Of a stretch of DNA of 64,000 bases, positions 49,212-57,685 are shown one piece after another. The notes below the pieces were generated by a model that had not been told where the DNA came from, did not search any database, and was given only the letters and a program-made list of their open reading frames with translations. A program made the translations under genes and the position numbers. This stretch comes from JADGHE01 sp035716025. GTDB taxonomy: Bacteria > Pseudomonadota > Alphaproteobacteria > Rhizobiales > Xanthobacteraceae. The stretch lies in NCBI GenBank assembly GCA_035716025.1, contig DASTKH010000004.1, positions 32,807 to 96,806 of the forward strand, given 5' to 3'. The first letter of the stretch is position 1. Each line of letters opens with the position of its first letter.

Positions 49212-50840
49212 GTGCAAGACGCGACATTCGACTACATCATCGTCGGTGCAGGATCGGCCGGCTGTGTTCTCGCCAACCGCCTGACCGCATCGGGACGCGA
49301 CAAAGTGCTGCTGCTCGAAGCGGGTCCGAAAAATCGCCATCCATGGCTCCACATTCCGCTCGGCTACGGCAAGCTGTTCACCGATAGGCGCTTCAATTGG
49401 TGCTACGAGACGGAGCCGCAGCCGGAATGTCACGGCCGCAGGGTGATCGCCCCGCGCGGAAAGGTGCTGGGCGGATCGAGCTCGATCAACGGGCTCATCT
49501 ATATCCGCGGTCAGCACGAGGACTTCGACCACTGGCGTCAGCTCGGCAATGTCGGCTGGAGCTTCGAAGACGTGCTGCCCTATTTCCGCAAGGCGGAGGC
49601 CAACGAGCGCGGCGCGGACGCCTATCACGGCGCGGACGGTCCGCTGGCCGTCTCCAATCCGCGCGATCGCCATCCCCTGGCGGAGGCCTATATCGAGGCG
49701 GCCGTCCAGTGCGGCTATCCGCGCAATGATGATTTCAACGGCGCGCGCCAGGAGGGCGCGGGCCACTACCAGACGACGACGCGGAACGGGCTGCGCTGCT
49801 CGGCAGCGGTCGGCTATCTCAAGCCGGCGCTCAAGCGGCCGAACCTGACCGTGGTCTCGGAGGCGCTCGCCTCGCGCATTCTGTTCGAGGGGCGCCGCGC
49901 CGTCGGCGTGGAATATTTCGTCGGCAACGAGAAGCGTGCCGCCCGCGCCCGCGGTGAGGTCATCGTCTCGGGCGGGGCCTACAACTCGCCGCAGCTGCTC
50001 CAGCTCTCCGGTCTCGGCCCCGCCGATCTTCTGCGGGAGCACGGCATTGCCGTGGTCGCCGACATGCCGGGCGTCGGCGACGGCCTCAACGACCATTACG
50101 CCGGACGCATCATCCTTCGTGTCAACCAGCCGATCACGCTCAACGACGCGGTGCGCACCTGGCACGGCAAGGTCAAGGCAGGTTTGCGTTACGGCTTCAG
50201 CCGGCGCGGTTATCTCACGGTTGCGGCGATTGCCGCGGGCTGCTTCCTCAAGGCCCATCCTTCGTCCGATACGCCGGACTGCCAGTGCTCGATCGCGCTC
50301 TATTCGGGCGACGTGATCGGCGGATTGCTGCACGATTTCCCTGGGGTGACGGGCGTGTGTACGCTCCTGCGGCCCGAGAGCCGCGGTTGGCTGCGCATTA
50401 CATCCGCCGACCCGCGTGTGCCCCCCGCCATCAATCCGAACTATCTCGCCACGCAGAAGGATCGCGACGTCATCGTCGCGGGCGTCAAGGCGCTTCGCCG
50501 CATCTTCCAGGCACCGGCGATGGCGCGTTACATCGACCGCGAGATCGAACCAGGTCGTGAGGTGCAGAGCGACGAGGAATTGCTCGACTTCATCCGGCAG
50601 CGCGGCTCGACGACCTATCACCCGGTTTCGACCTGTCGCATGGGCCAGGATGCCAAGGCCGTCGTCGACGAGCGGCTGCGTGTCCGCGGCATCGAGGCGC
50701 TGCGGGTGATCGATGCGTCGATCATGCCGGCGGTGGTTTCCGGTAACACCAATGCCGCGACGATCATGATCGGCGAAAAGGGCGCCGCCATGGTGCTTGA
50801 GGATGCGCGCGCCAAGGGCGGAATGGCCCGCGCTGCGTAA
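49212..50840 (+). CDS. GMC-family FAD-dependent oxidoreductase, copy 2
   Basis: This 542-residue paralogue of the preceding gene is close along its length; about 100 of the first 128 aligned residues after the FAD motif agree by eye. It has FDYIIVGAGSAGCVLANRL, GGSSSINGLIYIRGQ, SGGAYNSPQLLQLSGLGP and HPVSTCRMG. The start is GTG with GAGAGA upstream. Differences cluster in the middle substrate domain (about 300-400), so the two copies may have different alcohols as substrates. The end is close to the convergent GST gene. Confidence 0.87.
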   Translation: MQDATFDYIIVGAGSAGCVLANRLTASGRDKVLLLEAGPKNRHPWLHIPLGYGKLFTDRRFNWCYETEPQPECHGRRVIAPRGKVLGGSSSINGLIYIRGQHEDFDHWRQLGNVGWSFEDVLPYFRKAEANERGADAYHGADGPLAVSNPRDRHPLAEAYIEAAVQCGYPRNDDFNGARQEGAGHYQTTTRNGLRCSAAVGYLKPALKRPNLTVVSEALASRILFEGRRAVGVEYFVGNEKRAARARGEVIVSGGAYNSPQLLQLSGLGPADLLREHGIAVVADMPGVGDGLNDHYAGRIILRVNQPITLNDAVRTWHGKVKAGLRYGFSRRGYLTVAAIAAGCFLKAHPSSDTPDCQCSIALYSGDVIGGLLHDFPGVTGVCTLLRPESRGWLRITSADPRVPPAINPNYLATQKDRDVIVAGVKALRRIFQAPAMARYIDREIEPGREVQSDEELLDFIRQRGSTTYHPVSTCRMGQDAKAVVDERLRVRGIEALRVIDASIMPAVVSGNTNAATIMIGEKGAAMVLEDARAKGGMARAA

Positions 50841-50868
50841 GAGGCAAGCGGTAAAGGCGGCGAGGCGT

Positions 50869-51474
50869 TCAGGCGTCGAGGGGCACGTGTCCCGGCTGCG
50901 CCGCCACGCGCGCGAGCCAGCGCCGAACGCCGGGGTAGGGGGCAAGCGAAAAGCCGCCTTCCTCGGCCGTGTGCGTGTAGGCGTAGAGCGAGATATCGGC
51001 GACCGAGAAGGAAGTGCCGGCGAGCCATTCGGCCTCGGCGAGGCGCCGCTCCATGACCCCGAGCGCCTGGTTGCCGCTCGCAAGAAGCTGCGCGAGGCGC
51101 TCAGTCGTCGCCCGTGCGCGGCGTTCCTCATAGGTCAGGAGCGCCCGCCGCACCGCGATTGCCGGCTCGTGGCTGTATTGCTCGAAGAACAACCACTCAT
51201 AGGCCTTCGCGCGATCATAAGCATCGGCAGGGAGAAAGCGCGTGCCTTCCGCAAAGTGCAGGAGGATTGCGTTCGACTCGGCGAGGAAACGCCCGTCCTC
51301 GAGCACGATCGTCGGCACTCGGCCGATGGGATTCATGGCCAGAAATTCCGGTTTGCGCGTCGTGCCGTCGCGCGCGGACACTTCCACGGTGCGGAACGGC
51401 CGCCCAAGATGTGCGAGGAGGAGCCGTACCTTGTAGCAATTGCCGGACGTGTGCTGTTCGTAGAGCGTGAGCAT
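50869..51474 (-). CDS. Glutathione S-transferase family protein
   Basis: This 201-residue cytosolic GST-like protein has a thioredoxin-fold N-terminal domain (MLTLYEQHTSGNCYKVRLLL, then MNPIGRVPTIVLEDGRFLAESNAIL with the cis-Pro and the SN pair that binds glutathione; here in pieces) and a helical C-terminal domain with SVADISLYAYTHTAEEGGF. A serine or cysteine near residue 10-14 could be catalytic. AAGGAG lies eight bases before the ATG at 51474. It is convergent with GMC copy 2 and 189 bases from the next minus-strand gene. The substrate is unknown. Confidence 0.85.
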   Translation of the reverse strand: MLTLYEQHTSGNCYKVRLLLAHLGRPFRTVEVSARDGTTRKPEFLAMNPIGRVPTIVLEDGRFLAESNAILLHFAEGTRFLPADAYDRAKAYEWLFFEQYSHEPAIAVRRALLTYEERRARATTERLAQLLASGNQALGVMERRLAEAEWLAGTSFSVADISLYAYTHTAEEGGFSLAPYPGVRRWLARVAAQPGHVPLDA

Positions 51475-51617
51475 TTGGCGCTCCTTGCGCGAAGGACCGT
51501 CGAACAACCTCCCGCGGCGGACAAGCGACTCTTTTTGATGAGACGCTTCTTCTGCCTGAATGAATGGCAAATTGCGCCGGGACAGGCCACGCCAGTTTCA
51601 TTCAACGCTGCGCGAAG

Positions 51618-51646
51618 CCTCACGCCTGTTTGCCTGCAGCGTGAGG
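51618..51646 (-). terminator. Candidate terminator after acyl-CoA synthetase gene
   Basis: An 8-bp perfect stem CCTCACGC/GCGTGAGG with a 13-base loop begins 17 bases past the stop codon of the upstream minus-strand gene. There is no clear T-run; it could also act as a transcript-end stabiliser. Confidence 0.35.
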
Positions 51647-51663
51647 GCACGAACGACCGGCCC

Positions 51664-53289
51664 TCACACGTCCTTTGCCATCTCACGCAGCTTGAATTTC
51701 TGGATTTTGCCGGTGGAGGTCTTGGGCAAGTCGGCGAACACGATGTGGCGCGGCACCTTGTAGCGGGCGAGATTGTCGCGGCACCAGCCGATCAATTCCT
51801 CGGCGCTCGCTTTCCGGCCCGGTTTGAGTTCCACGAAGGCGCACGGGGTCTCGCCCCATTTCTCGTCCGGCTTGGCCACCACGGCGGCGGCCTGCACCGC
51901 GGGATGCTTGTAGAGGGCGTCCTCGACCTCGATCGAGGAAATGTTCTCGCCGCCGGAAATGATGATGTCCTTCGACCGGTCCTTGAGTTGGATATAGCCG
52001 TCGGGATGCATGACGCCGAGATCGCCGGAATGGAACCAGCCGCCGGCAAAAGCCTTCTCGGTCGCGGCCTTGTTCTTGAGATAGCCCTTCATGACCACGT
52101 TGCCGCGAAACATGACTTCGCCGATGGTCGTGCCGTCGCGCGGCACGGGACGCATGGTTTCCGGATCCATCACTTCGAGCGCCTCGAGCGGCACGTAGCG
52201 CACGCCCTGCCGTGCCTTCAATGCCGCCTGTTCGGGGAGCGGCAGGTTGTCCCATTCGTCGTGCCATTCGTTGGTGGTGGCCGGACCATAGGTCTCGGTG
52301 AGGCCATAGACATGGGTGACGTTGAAGCCCGCCTGCTTCATGCCGGCGAGCACGGCCTCGGGCGGCGGCGCCGCCGCGGTAAAGAATTCGACCGTATGCG
52401 GCAGCGGCTTCTTCTCGGATTCGGACGCGTTGAGCAGGGTCGCCATCACGATCGGGGCGCCACACAGATGCGTCACCTTCTCGCGCGCGATGAGGTCGTA
52501 GATCGCCGCTGCCCGGACCTGCCGCAGGCAGACATGCGTGCCGGCGACCACCGAAAGCGTCCACGGAAAGCACCAGCCGTTGCAGTGGAACATCGGCAGC
52601 GTCCAGAGATACACGCAATGCCGGGGCATCGAGCCGGTCAAAACATTGCCGATCGCGAGAAGATAGGCGCCGCGGTGATGATAGACGACGCCCTTCGGGT
52701 CGCCGGTCGTGCCCGAGGTGTAATTGAGGGTGATCGCGTCCCATTCGTCCTGCGGCATTTTCCAGACGAAGGCGGGGTCGCCTTGCGCAAGGAAGGCCTC
52801 GTAGTCGAGGGCGCCGATGCGCTCGCCGGGGCCGGAGTATTCCGGATCGTCATAATCGATGACGAGCGGCTTCGCTTTCGCGCGGGCGAGCGCGTCCTTC
52901 ATCACGGCCGAGAACTCGCGGTCGACGATGAGGACCTGGGTCTCCGCATGGTCAAGCGTGAAGGCGAGGACCGCGGCATCGAGCCGGGTATTGAGCGTGT
53001 TGAGCACGGCGCCGGTCATCGGCACGCCGTAATGGGCTTCGAGCATCGCCGGCGTGTTCGCAAGCATCACCGAAACCGTGTCGCCGCGGCCGATCCCGCG
53101 CGCAGCAAGCGCCGAGGCAAGCCGCCGGCAACGCGCGTAGAAGCCGGCATAATCGAGCCGCAGCGCGCCGTGCACCACGGCCGGATGGCGGGGAAAGGTC
53201 GAAGCCGCGCGCTCGAGCAGCGTGAGCGGCGTCAGCGGCTGGAAATTCGCGGGGTTCTTGTCGAGATCGGTGTCGTAGGGGCTCGGCAT
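51664..53289 (-). CDS. Acyl-CoA synthetase (AMP-binding)
   Basis: This adenylate-forming acyl-CoA ligase has 541 residues. It shows ITLNYTSGTTGDPKGVVYHH (A3), HVYGLTETYGPAT (A5), GWFHSGDLGVMHPDGY (A7), and KDIIISGGENISSIEVED (A8) with the catalytic lysine in SKTSTGKIQK-like PKTSTGKIQKF. The pattern fits the DmdB/FadK-like group acting on short or medium acids, including methylmercaptopropionate in some members. GAGGA nine bases upstream supports the ATG at 53289. It is divergent from the MBL-fold gene across 194 bases. Confidence 0.87.
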   Translation of the reverse strand: MPSPYDTDLDKNPANFQPLTPLTLLERAASTFPRHPAVVHGALRLDYAGFYARCRRLASALAARGIGRGDTVSVMLANTPAMLEAHYGVPMTGAVLNTLNTRLDAAVLAFTLDHAETQVLIVDREFSAVMKDALARAKAKPLVIDYDDPEYSGPGERIGALDYEAFLAQGDPAFVWKMPQDEWDAITLNYTSGTTGDPKGVVYHHRGAYLLAIGNVLTGSMPRHCVYLWTLPMFHCNGWCFPWTLSVVAGTHVCLRQVRAAAIYDLIAREKVTHLCGAPIVMATLLNASESEKKPLPHTVEFFTAAAPPPEAVLAGMKQAGFNVTHVYGLTETYGPATTNEWHDEWDNLPLPEQAALKARQGVRYVPLEALEVMDPETMRPVPRDGTTIGEVMFRGNVVMKGYLKNKAATEKAFAGGWFHSGDLGVMHPDGYIQLKDRSKDIIISGGENISSIEVEDALYKHPAVQAAAVVAKPDEKWGETPCAFVELKPGRKASAEELIGWCRDNLARYKVPRHIVFADLPKTSTGKIQKFKLREMAKDV

Positions 53290-53483
53290 GGGCGTTGTCC
53301 TCAGCTCGACCACAGCCTATCGAATTCGTCCCGAAGCCGGCAAATGCGGCAAGCGCGACCCCGCGGGAGAGCCGGCGGTTCCGCACGGCGAACGGGGCAG
53401 CCGGACGGGCCGGCGGCGCCGGGCACGCTTGCGTCTGCGCGGGCGTTGGTGGAACGATCGGGGACGATGGAGAGGAAGGCCCC

Positions 53484-54359
53484 ATGAGCACCGCCGTCGG
53501 TCTCGGCGACGTCACGATTCACCGGATCATCGAGCAGGACACGCCGATTTTCGACGTGATGCCCTTCTTTCCGGCCCTCACCAAGGAGCTTCTGGACGAG
53601 AACCGCCATTGGCTCGAGCCGCGCTATCTCGATCCCGCCTCGCAAAAGCTCGTGCTCTGCATTCAGAGCTATCTCGTGCGCACGCCGCACCACACCATCC
53701 TCATCGACTCCTGCGTCGGCAATCACAAGGCGCGGCCCACGCGTCCGGCCTGGCACATGATGAACGCGGACCGCTATCGGAAGAATTTCGCCGCGGCCGG
53801 ACTTGCGGTCGAGGACATCGACTTCGTGATGTGCACCCATCTGCACACCGATCACGTAGGCTGGAACACGCGGCTCGAAAACGGCCGCTGGGTGCCGACC
53901 TTTCCGAACGCGCGCTATCTGTTCTCCGCGCGCGAGCTTGCGCATTGGACTGGGCGCTACCGGGAAAATCCGGAGGCATTTCCGCACGTCGGCGATTCCG
54001 TGCTGCCGATCGTTGAGGCACGCCGCGCCGACCTCGTCACGAGCGACCACGCCTTCGACGACCGCGTGCAGCTCATCCCGACGCCCGGACACACGATCGA
54101 TCATTTTTCGGTGCTGGTGCGCGCGGGCGCGGAGGAGGCGCTCATCACCGGCGACATGGTGCATTCGCCGCTGCAGGCGCGCTATCCTGAGCTCGGCATG
54201 ATGGCCGATTACGACCCCGGGCAGGCGGGCGAGACGCGCCGGCGCATTTTCGGCCGCTTCTGCGATACGCCAGCGCTTCTCTGCACAGCGCATTTTCCCT
54301 CGCCCTCAATTGGGCGCATCACGCGCTGGGGCGACGGGTTCCGGTTCGTGGCAATCTGA
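53484..54359 (+). CDS. MBL-fold metallo-hydrolase
   Basis: This 291-residue zinc hydrolase has the metal motif HLHTDH at 119-124, preceded by VMCT, and a later LIPTPGHTIDHFSV with the third histidine and MITGDMVHSP-like ALITGDMVHSPLQ with the bridging aspartate. The family includes lactonases and thioesterases; the pattern fits AHL-lactonase-like proteins, but the substrate cannot be read. GAGAGGAAGG lies nine bases ahead of the ATG. The adjacent acyl-CoA ligase on the other strand suggests an acid-related substrate. Confidence 0.85.
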   Translation: MSTAVGLGDVTIHRIIEQDTPIFDVMPFFPALTKELLDENRHWLEPRYLDPASQKLVLCIQSYLVRTPHHTILIDSCVGNHKARPTRPAWHMMNADRYRKNFAAAGLAVEDIDFVMCTHLHTDHVGWNTRLENGRWVPTFPNARYLFSARELAHWTGRYRENPEAFPHVGDSVLPIVEARRADLVTSDHAFDDRVQLIPTPGHTIDHFSVLVRAGAEEALITGDMVHSPLQARYPELGMMADYDPGQAGETRRRIFGRFCDTPALLCTAHFPSPSIGRITRWGDGFRFVAI

Positions 54360-54740
54360 GAGGAGCGCCGCCCCGCGGCGAAGGTCGCTGGCGCTCCTGA
54401 CGCTCTCTATCGCGAAGGCCTGGTGCGCCCCGCAGCATACGTCCGTGACGAACCTGGTATCAGCAGGAGCCCGATGCGCAGCGGAGCCTAGCACATGATC
54501 CGCGTCGTTTTCCACGCCGACGCGGTGCGCGCGGCGCTGCGACAGGCCGGCGCGCTGGTCGACGACTTGACACAGGGGGGGCGCACCACTGGAGTCGGGC
54601 CGGCATCCTGGCCGGCGCTTTTGGCTGATCGGCGTTGCGCGACTCGTCCCTTGCGGGGCGCGGACGCAGGTGCTCAGAAAAGCCCCCGCCATAAAGATCG
54701 GTGATTGCACGAAGCCGCGTCCAAGCTCCCGCCGCGCCCA
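54360..54740. other. Intergenic region, no convincing gene
   Basis: This is the longest gap (381 bases) between convergent genes. It holds a 9-bp perfect stem (54361-54369 with 54390-54398) right after the MBL-gene stop and a second stem at 54599-54616 followed by GCTTTT. A 69-codon frame at 54495-54704 exists, but its second half is arginine- and glycine-rich and it has no SD, so I do not call it. No tRNA or known RNA is recognised. Confidence 0.5.
54599..54622 (+). terminator. Candidate intrinsic terminator
   Basis: A 6-bp stem GCCGGC-ATCCTG-GCCGGC is followed by GC and four T residues, placed downstream of the MBL-fold gene. It is short but has the layout of a Rho-independent terminator. 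Confidence 0.4.
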
Positions 54741-55499
54741 TTAAACGCCGCGCCAGAGCCCGAGCGCGCCGGCGCGCACGAGTTCGAGCGAGACCACGAA
54801 CACCAGAATATGGGCAATGCGGTAGAACAGGACCGTCGGCGTCCGCCTGACGAGCCACACGCCGAAATAATTGGCAACGATCGCGAGGGGCAGCAGGAGC
54901 AGTGTTGCGCGGAAATTCGCCGCCGAGAACTGGCCGAGCGCGAAGTAGGGGACGACCTTGAGAGCGTTCACCACGCCGAAGAACATCACGAAGGTTCCGA
55001 CATAGGTCATCTTGTCGAGGTTCTGCCGCAGCACGAAGACCTGGAACGGCGGGTTGCCGGCCTGGCAGATGGCGCTCGAAAAGGCCGCGCAGGTGCCCCA
55101 GAACAGGCCGGCTGCCGCCCGCGGCCGGCCCGCTCCGGTCGGCACGGGTGCGAACCAGGCATGCAGCACGAAGGCGATCGACACCACCCCGAGCAGCAGG
55201 CGGATGAAATCGTCCGACACATGCGCGGCGAGCAACCAGGCAAGGCCCACGCCGATGAAAGCGCCGGGCAGCATGACCTTGAGGTTCCAGGTGCTGAAGG
55301 TCCGCCGGAACATCCACATGGCAAGGATGTCCTGCACGATCTGCACCGGCAGCAGCAGGGCCGCGGCTTCGAGCGGGGGCATGGTGAGGGAGACGAGCGG
55401 GGTCGCGATCATGCCCGCACCGGCGAATCCGCCTTTGGAGAGGCCGAGGGAGGCCACACCGACGGACGCGAGCAGCCAGAAAAGCGGGTCGGACGTCAT
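54741..55499 (-). CDS. TSUP-family membrane transporter (TauE/SafE)
   Basis: This 252-residue membrane protein has about eight helices. Typical features are VASLGLSKGGFAGAGMIATP near the N-terminus, the repeated LGVVSIAFVLHAWFAP and GTCAAFSSAICQAGNPPFQVF, where the second half repeats the motif. TSUP proteins export or import sulfite, sulfoacetate or other organosulfur and carboxylate anions. No SD precedes the ATG at 55499; the frame is open to 55616. It is divergent from the propionyl-CoA synthetase gene with 251 bases between starts. Confidence 0.85.
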   Translation of the reverse strand: MTSDPLFWLLASVGVASLGLSKGGFAGAGMIATPLVSLTMPPLEAAALLLPVQIVQDILAMWMFRRTFSTWNLKVMLPGAFIGVGLAWLLAAHVSDDFIRLLLGVVSIAFVLHAWFAPVPTGAGRPRAAAGLFWGTCAAFSSAICQAGNPPFQVFVLRQNLDKMTYVGTFVMFFGVVNALKVVPYFALGQFSAANFRATLLLLPLAIVANYFGVWLVRRTPTVLFYRIAHILVFVVSLELVRAGALGLWRGV

Positions 55500-55750
55500 G
55501 CGGCGGGGTGGTGCGGCGGGTTGCGGACGAAAAGGGGCGCCCGAACCTTGCCCGGCCCGGAAGGCAGGGCGGGCCGCAGGCGGCGGGCGCGGAATCGAGC
55601 CTCGGGAAGAAGGCAAATCCCGGCGCGATGCCTAACCGCCGCCGACCGACCTGCCAAGCGCAAATTGCCGGCCTGCCGCTGCAAGGGGCTTGCCGTTCCT
55701 GGCCGGTCGGGTTCACAACAAGGCCAAGAACGATCTGAGGGAGGGCCGAC

Positions 55751-57667
55751 ATGGACGCCCGCACGAGCCGCTATCATGAGGTCTATGCCCGCGCGCAGCG
55801 CGATCCGGAGGGCTTCTGGGGCGAGGCCGCGCAGGCGATCGACTGGTACGAGCCGGCGAAGAAAGTTTTCGATCCGCAGATGGGCATTTACGGACGCTGG
55901 TTCGTCGGCGGCGTCTGCAACACCTGCTTCAACGCGGTAGACCGGCACGTGCGGGACGGTCGCGGCGATCAGCCCGCCATCATCTATGATTCGCCGGTCG
56001 CCGGCGCCAAGCGCACCCTGAGCTTTGCCGCGCTTCAGCGCGAGGTGCAGGCCTTTGCGACCGTCCTTCAGGACCTGGGAGTCCGCAAAGGCGACCGGGT
56101 CGTCATCTACATGCCGATGGTGCCGGAAACGGCGATTGCGATGCTCGCGTGCGCGCGCATCGGGGCGGTCCATTCGGTCGTGTTCGGAGGCTTTGCCGCG
56201 CGCGAGCTTGCCACCCGCATCGACGACTGCACGCCGAAACTGATCCTTTCCGCAAGCTGTGGGATCGAGCCGGGCCGCACCGTCGCCTACAAGCCTTTGC
56301 TCGACGAGGCGATGGCCTTGGCCGCGCACAAGGCGCAAGCCTGCATCATCCTGCAACGGCCGCAACTGCAGGCGCCGCTTGTTGCCGGTCGGGACCATGA
56401 CTGGGCGGCGCTGCAAAGCGCCGCCTTGAGCGAAGGGCGGGCGGCCGATTGCGTCCCGGTGCTCGCCACCGATCCGCTCTACATCCTCTACACGTCGGGG
56501 ACGACCGGCAAGCCGAAGGGCGTCGTGCGCGACAATGGCGGCCACATGGTCGCCCTCGAATGGTCGATGCAATATGTGTACGGCATCGACCCCGGCGAAA
56601 CCTGGTGGTCCGCGTCGGACGTGGGTTGGGTCGTCGGCCATTCGTACATCGTCTACGCGCCGCTGTTTCACGGCTGCGCCTCGGTGCTCTACGAGGGCAA
56701 GCCGGTCGGCACGCCGGATGCGGGCGCGTTCTGGCGGGTGATCGCCGACCACGGGGTCGTCGCACTGTTTACTGCCCCGACGGCTTTCCGCGCGATCCGC
56801 AAGGAGGACCCGCAGGCCAAGCTCGTGCGGCAATACGATCTGTCGAAGTTTCGCACCCTCTTCCTCGCGGGCGAGCGGGCCGATCCCGACACGGTGAAAT
56901 GGGCGGAAGAGGTGCTGCGCGTTCCGGTCATTGACCATTGGTGGCAGACGGAGACCGGCTGGGCGATTGCCGGCAACCCGATGGGGCTCGGCATGCTGCC
57001 GGTCAAGCACGGCTCCCCGACGGTGGCGATGCCGGGCTACGATGTGAGAATCGTCGACGAGATGTCGAAGGAGGTGCCGCGCAACCAGATGGGCTCGATC
57101 GTCGTCAAACTGCCGCTGCCTCCGGGCTGTTTCCCGACTCTTTGGCAGCAGGACGAGCGATTCCGTGAAGCCTATCTTTCCGAGTTCCCCGGCTACTACA
57201 AGACGGCGGATGCCGGCTTCCAGGACGAAGACGGCTATCTCTTCATCATGGGCCGCACCGACGACATCATCAATGTCGCCGGGCACCGGCTATCGACCGG
57301 CGGCATGGAGGAAGTGCTCGCGTCGCATCCGGACGTGGCGGAGTGCGCGGTGATCGGCATCGCCGACGCGCTCAAGGGCGAGGTGCCGTGCGGTTTCGTC
57401 GTGTTGAAGGCGGGCGTCAACCGTCCGCCGAGCGAGATCGAGAAGGAGATTGTCGCCCTGGTGCGGGAGAAGATCGGTCCCGTCGCCTCCTTCCGCCTCG
57501 CCGTGACGGTGGCGCGCCTGCCGAAGACCCGCTCCGGCAAGATCCTGCGCGGGACCATGAAGAAGATCGCCGACGGGGAGCCCTGGACCATGCCGGCGAC
57601 GATCGACGATCCTGCGATCCTCAGCGAGATCGAGGAAGGTCTGAGGGCGCACGGCGTCGGCAAGTGA
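55751..57667 (+). CDS. prpE: Propionate--CoA ligase (PrpE-like acetyl/propionyl-CoA synthetase)
   Basis: This 638-residue AMP-forming synthetase activates propionate (or acetate) to the CoA thioester. It begins MDARTSRYHEVYARAQRD, a PrpE-type start, with YDSPVAGAKRTLSF, the P-loop LYILYTSGTTGKPKGVVRDN, HWWQTETGW (A5), GYYKTADAG (A7), GRTDDIINVAGHRLSTGGME (A8) and the acetylatable lysine in RSGKILRG near the end. GGGAGGG lies six bases ahead of the ATG. No prpBCD or propionyl-CoA carboxylase genes are nearby, so the downstream route is not shown here. Confidence 0.9.
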   Translation: MDARTSRYHEVYARAQRDPEGFWGEAAQAIDWYEPAKKVFDPQMGIYGRWFVGGVCNTCFNAVDRHVRDGRGDQPAIIYDSPVAGAKRTLSFAALQREVQAFATVLQDLGVRKGDRVVIYMPMVPETAIAMLACARIGAVHSVVFGGFAARELATRIDDCTPKLILSASCGIEPGRTVAYKPLLDEAMALAAHKAQACIILQRPQLQAPLVAGRDHDWAALQSAALSEGRAADCVPVLATDPLYILYTSGTTGKPKGVVRDNGGHMVALEWSMQYVYGIDPGETWWSASDVGWVVGHSYIVYAPLFHGCASVLYEGKPVGTPDAGAFWRVIADHGVVALFTAPTAFRAIRKEDPQAKLVRQYDLSKFRTLFLAGERADPDTVKWAEEVLRVPVIDHWWQTETGWAIAGNPMGLGMLPVKHGSPTVAMPGYDVRIVDEMSKEVPRNQMGSIVVKLPLPPGCFPTLWQQDERFREAYLSEFPGYYKTADAGFQDEDGYLFIMGRTDDIINVAGHRLSTGGMEEVLASHPDVAECAVIGIADALKGEVPCGFVVLKAGVNRPPSEIEKEIVALVREKIGPVASFRLAVTVARLPKTRSGKILRGTMKKIADGEPWTMPATIDDPAILSEIEEGLRAHGVGK

Positions 57668-57685
57668 GCGGCCGCGGGGCCGCGG

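Noticed and set aside
54495..54704. 69-codon open frame in the longest gap
   Set aside because: No SD, composition shifts to R/G-rich, and no recognisable motif.
55700..55750. Sigma-54 promoter for prpE
   Set aside because: A TGGC-like -24 element is present but no GC at the -12 position with correct spacing.
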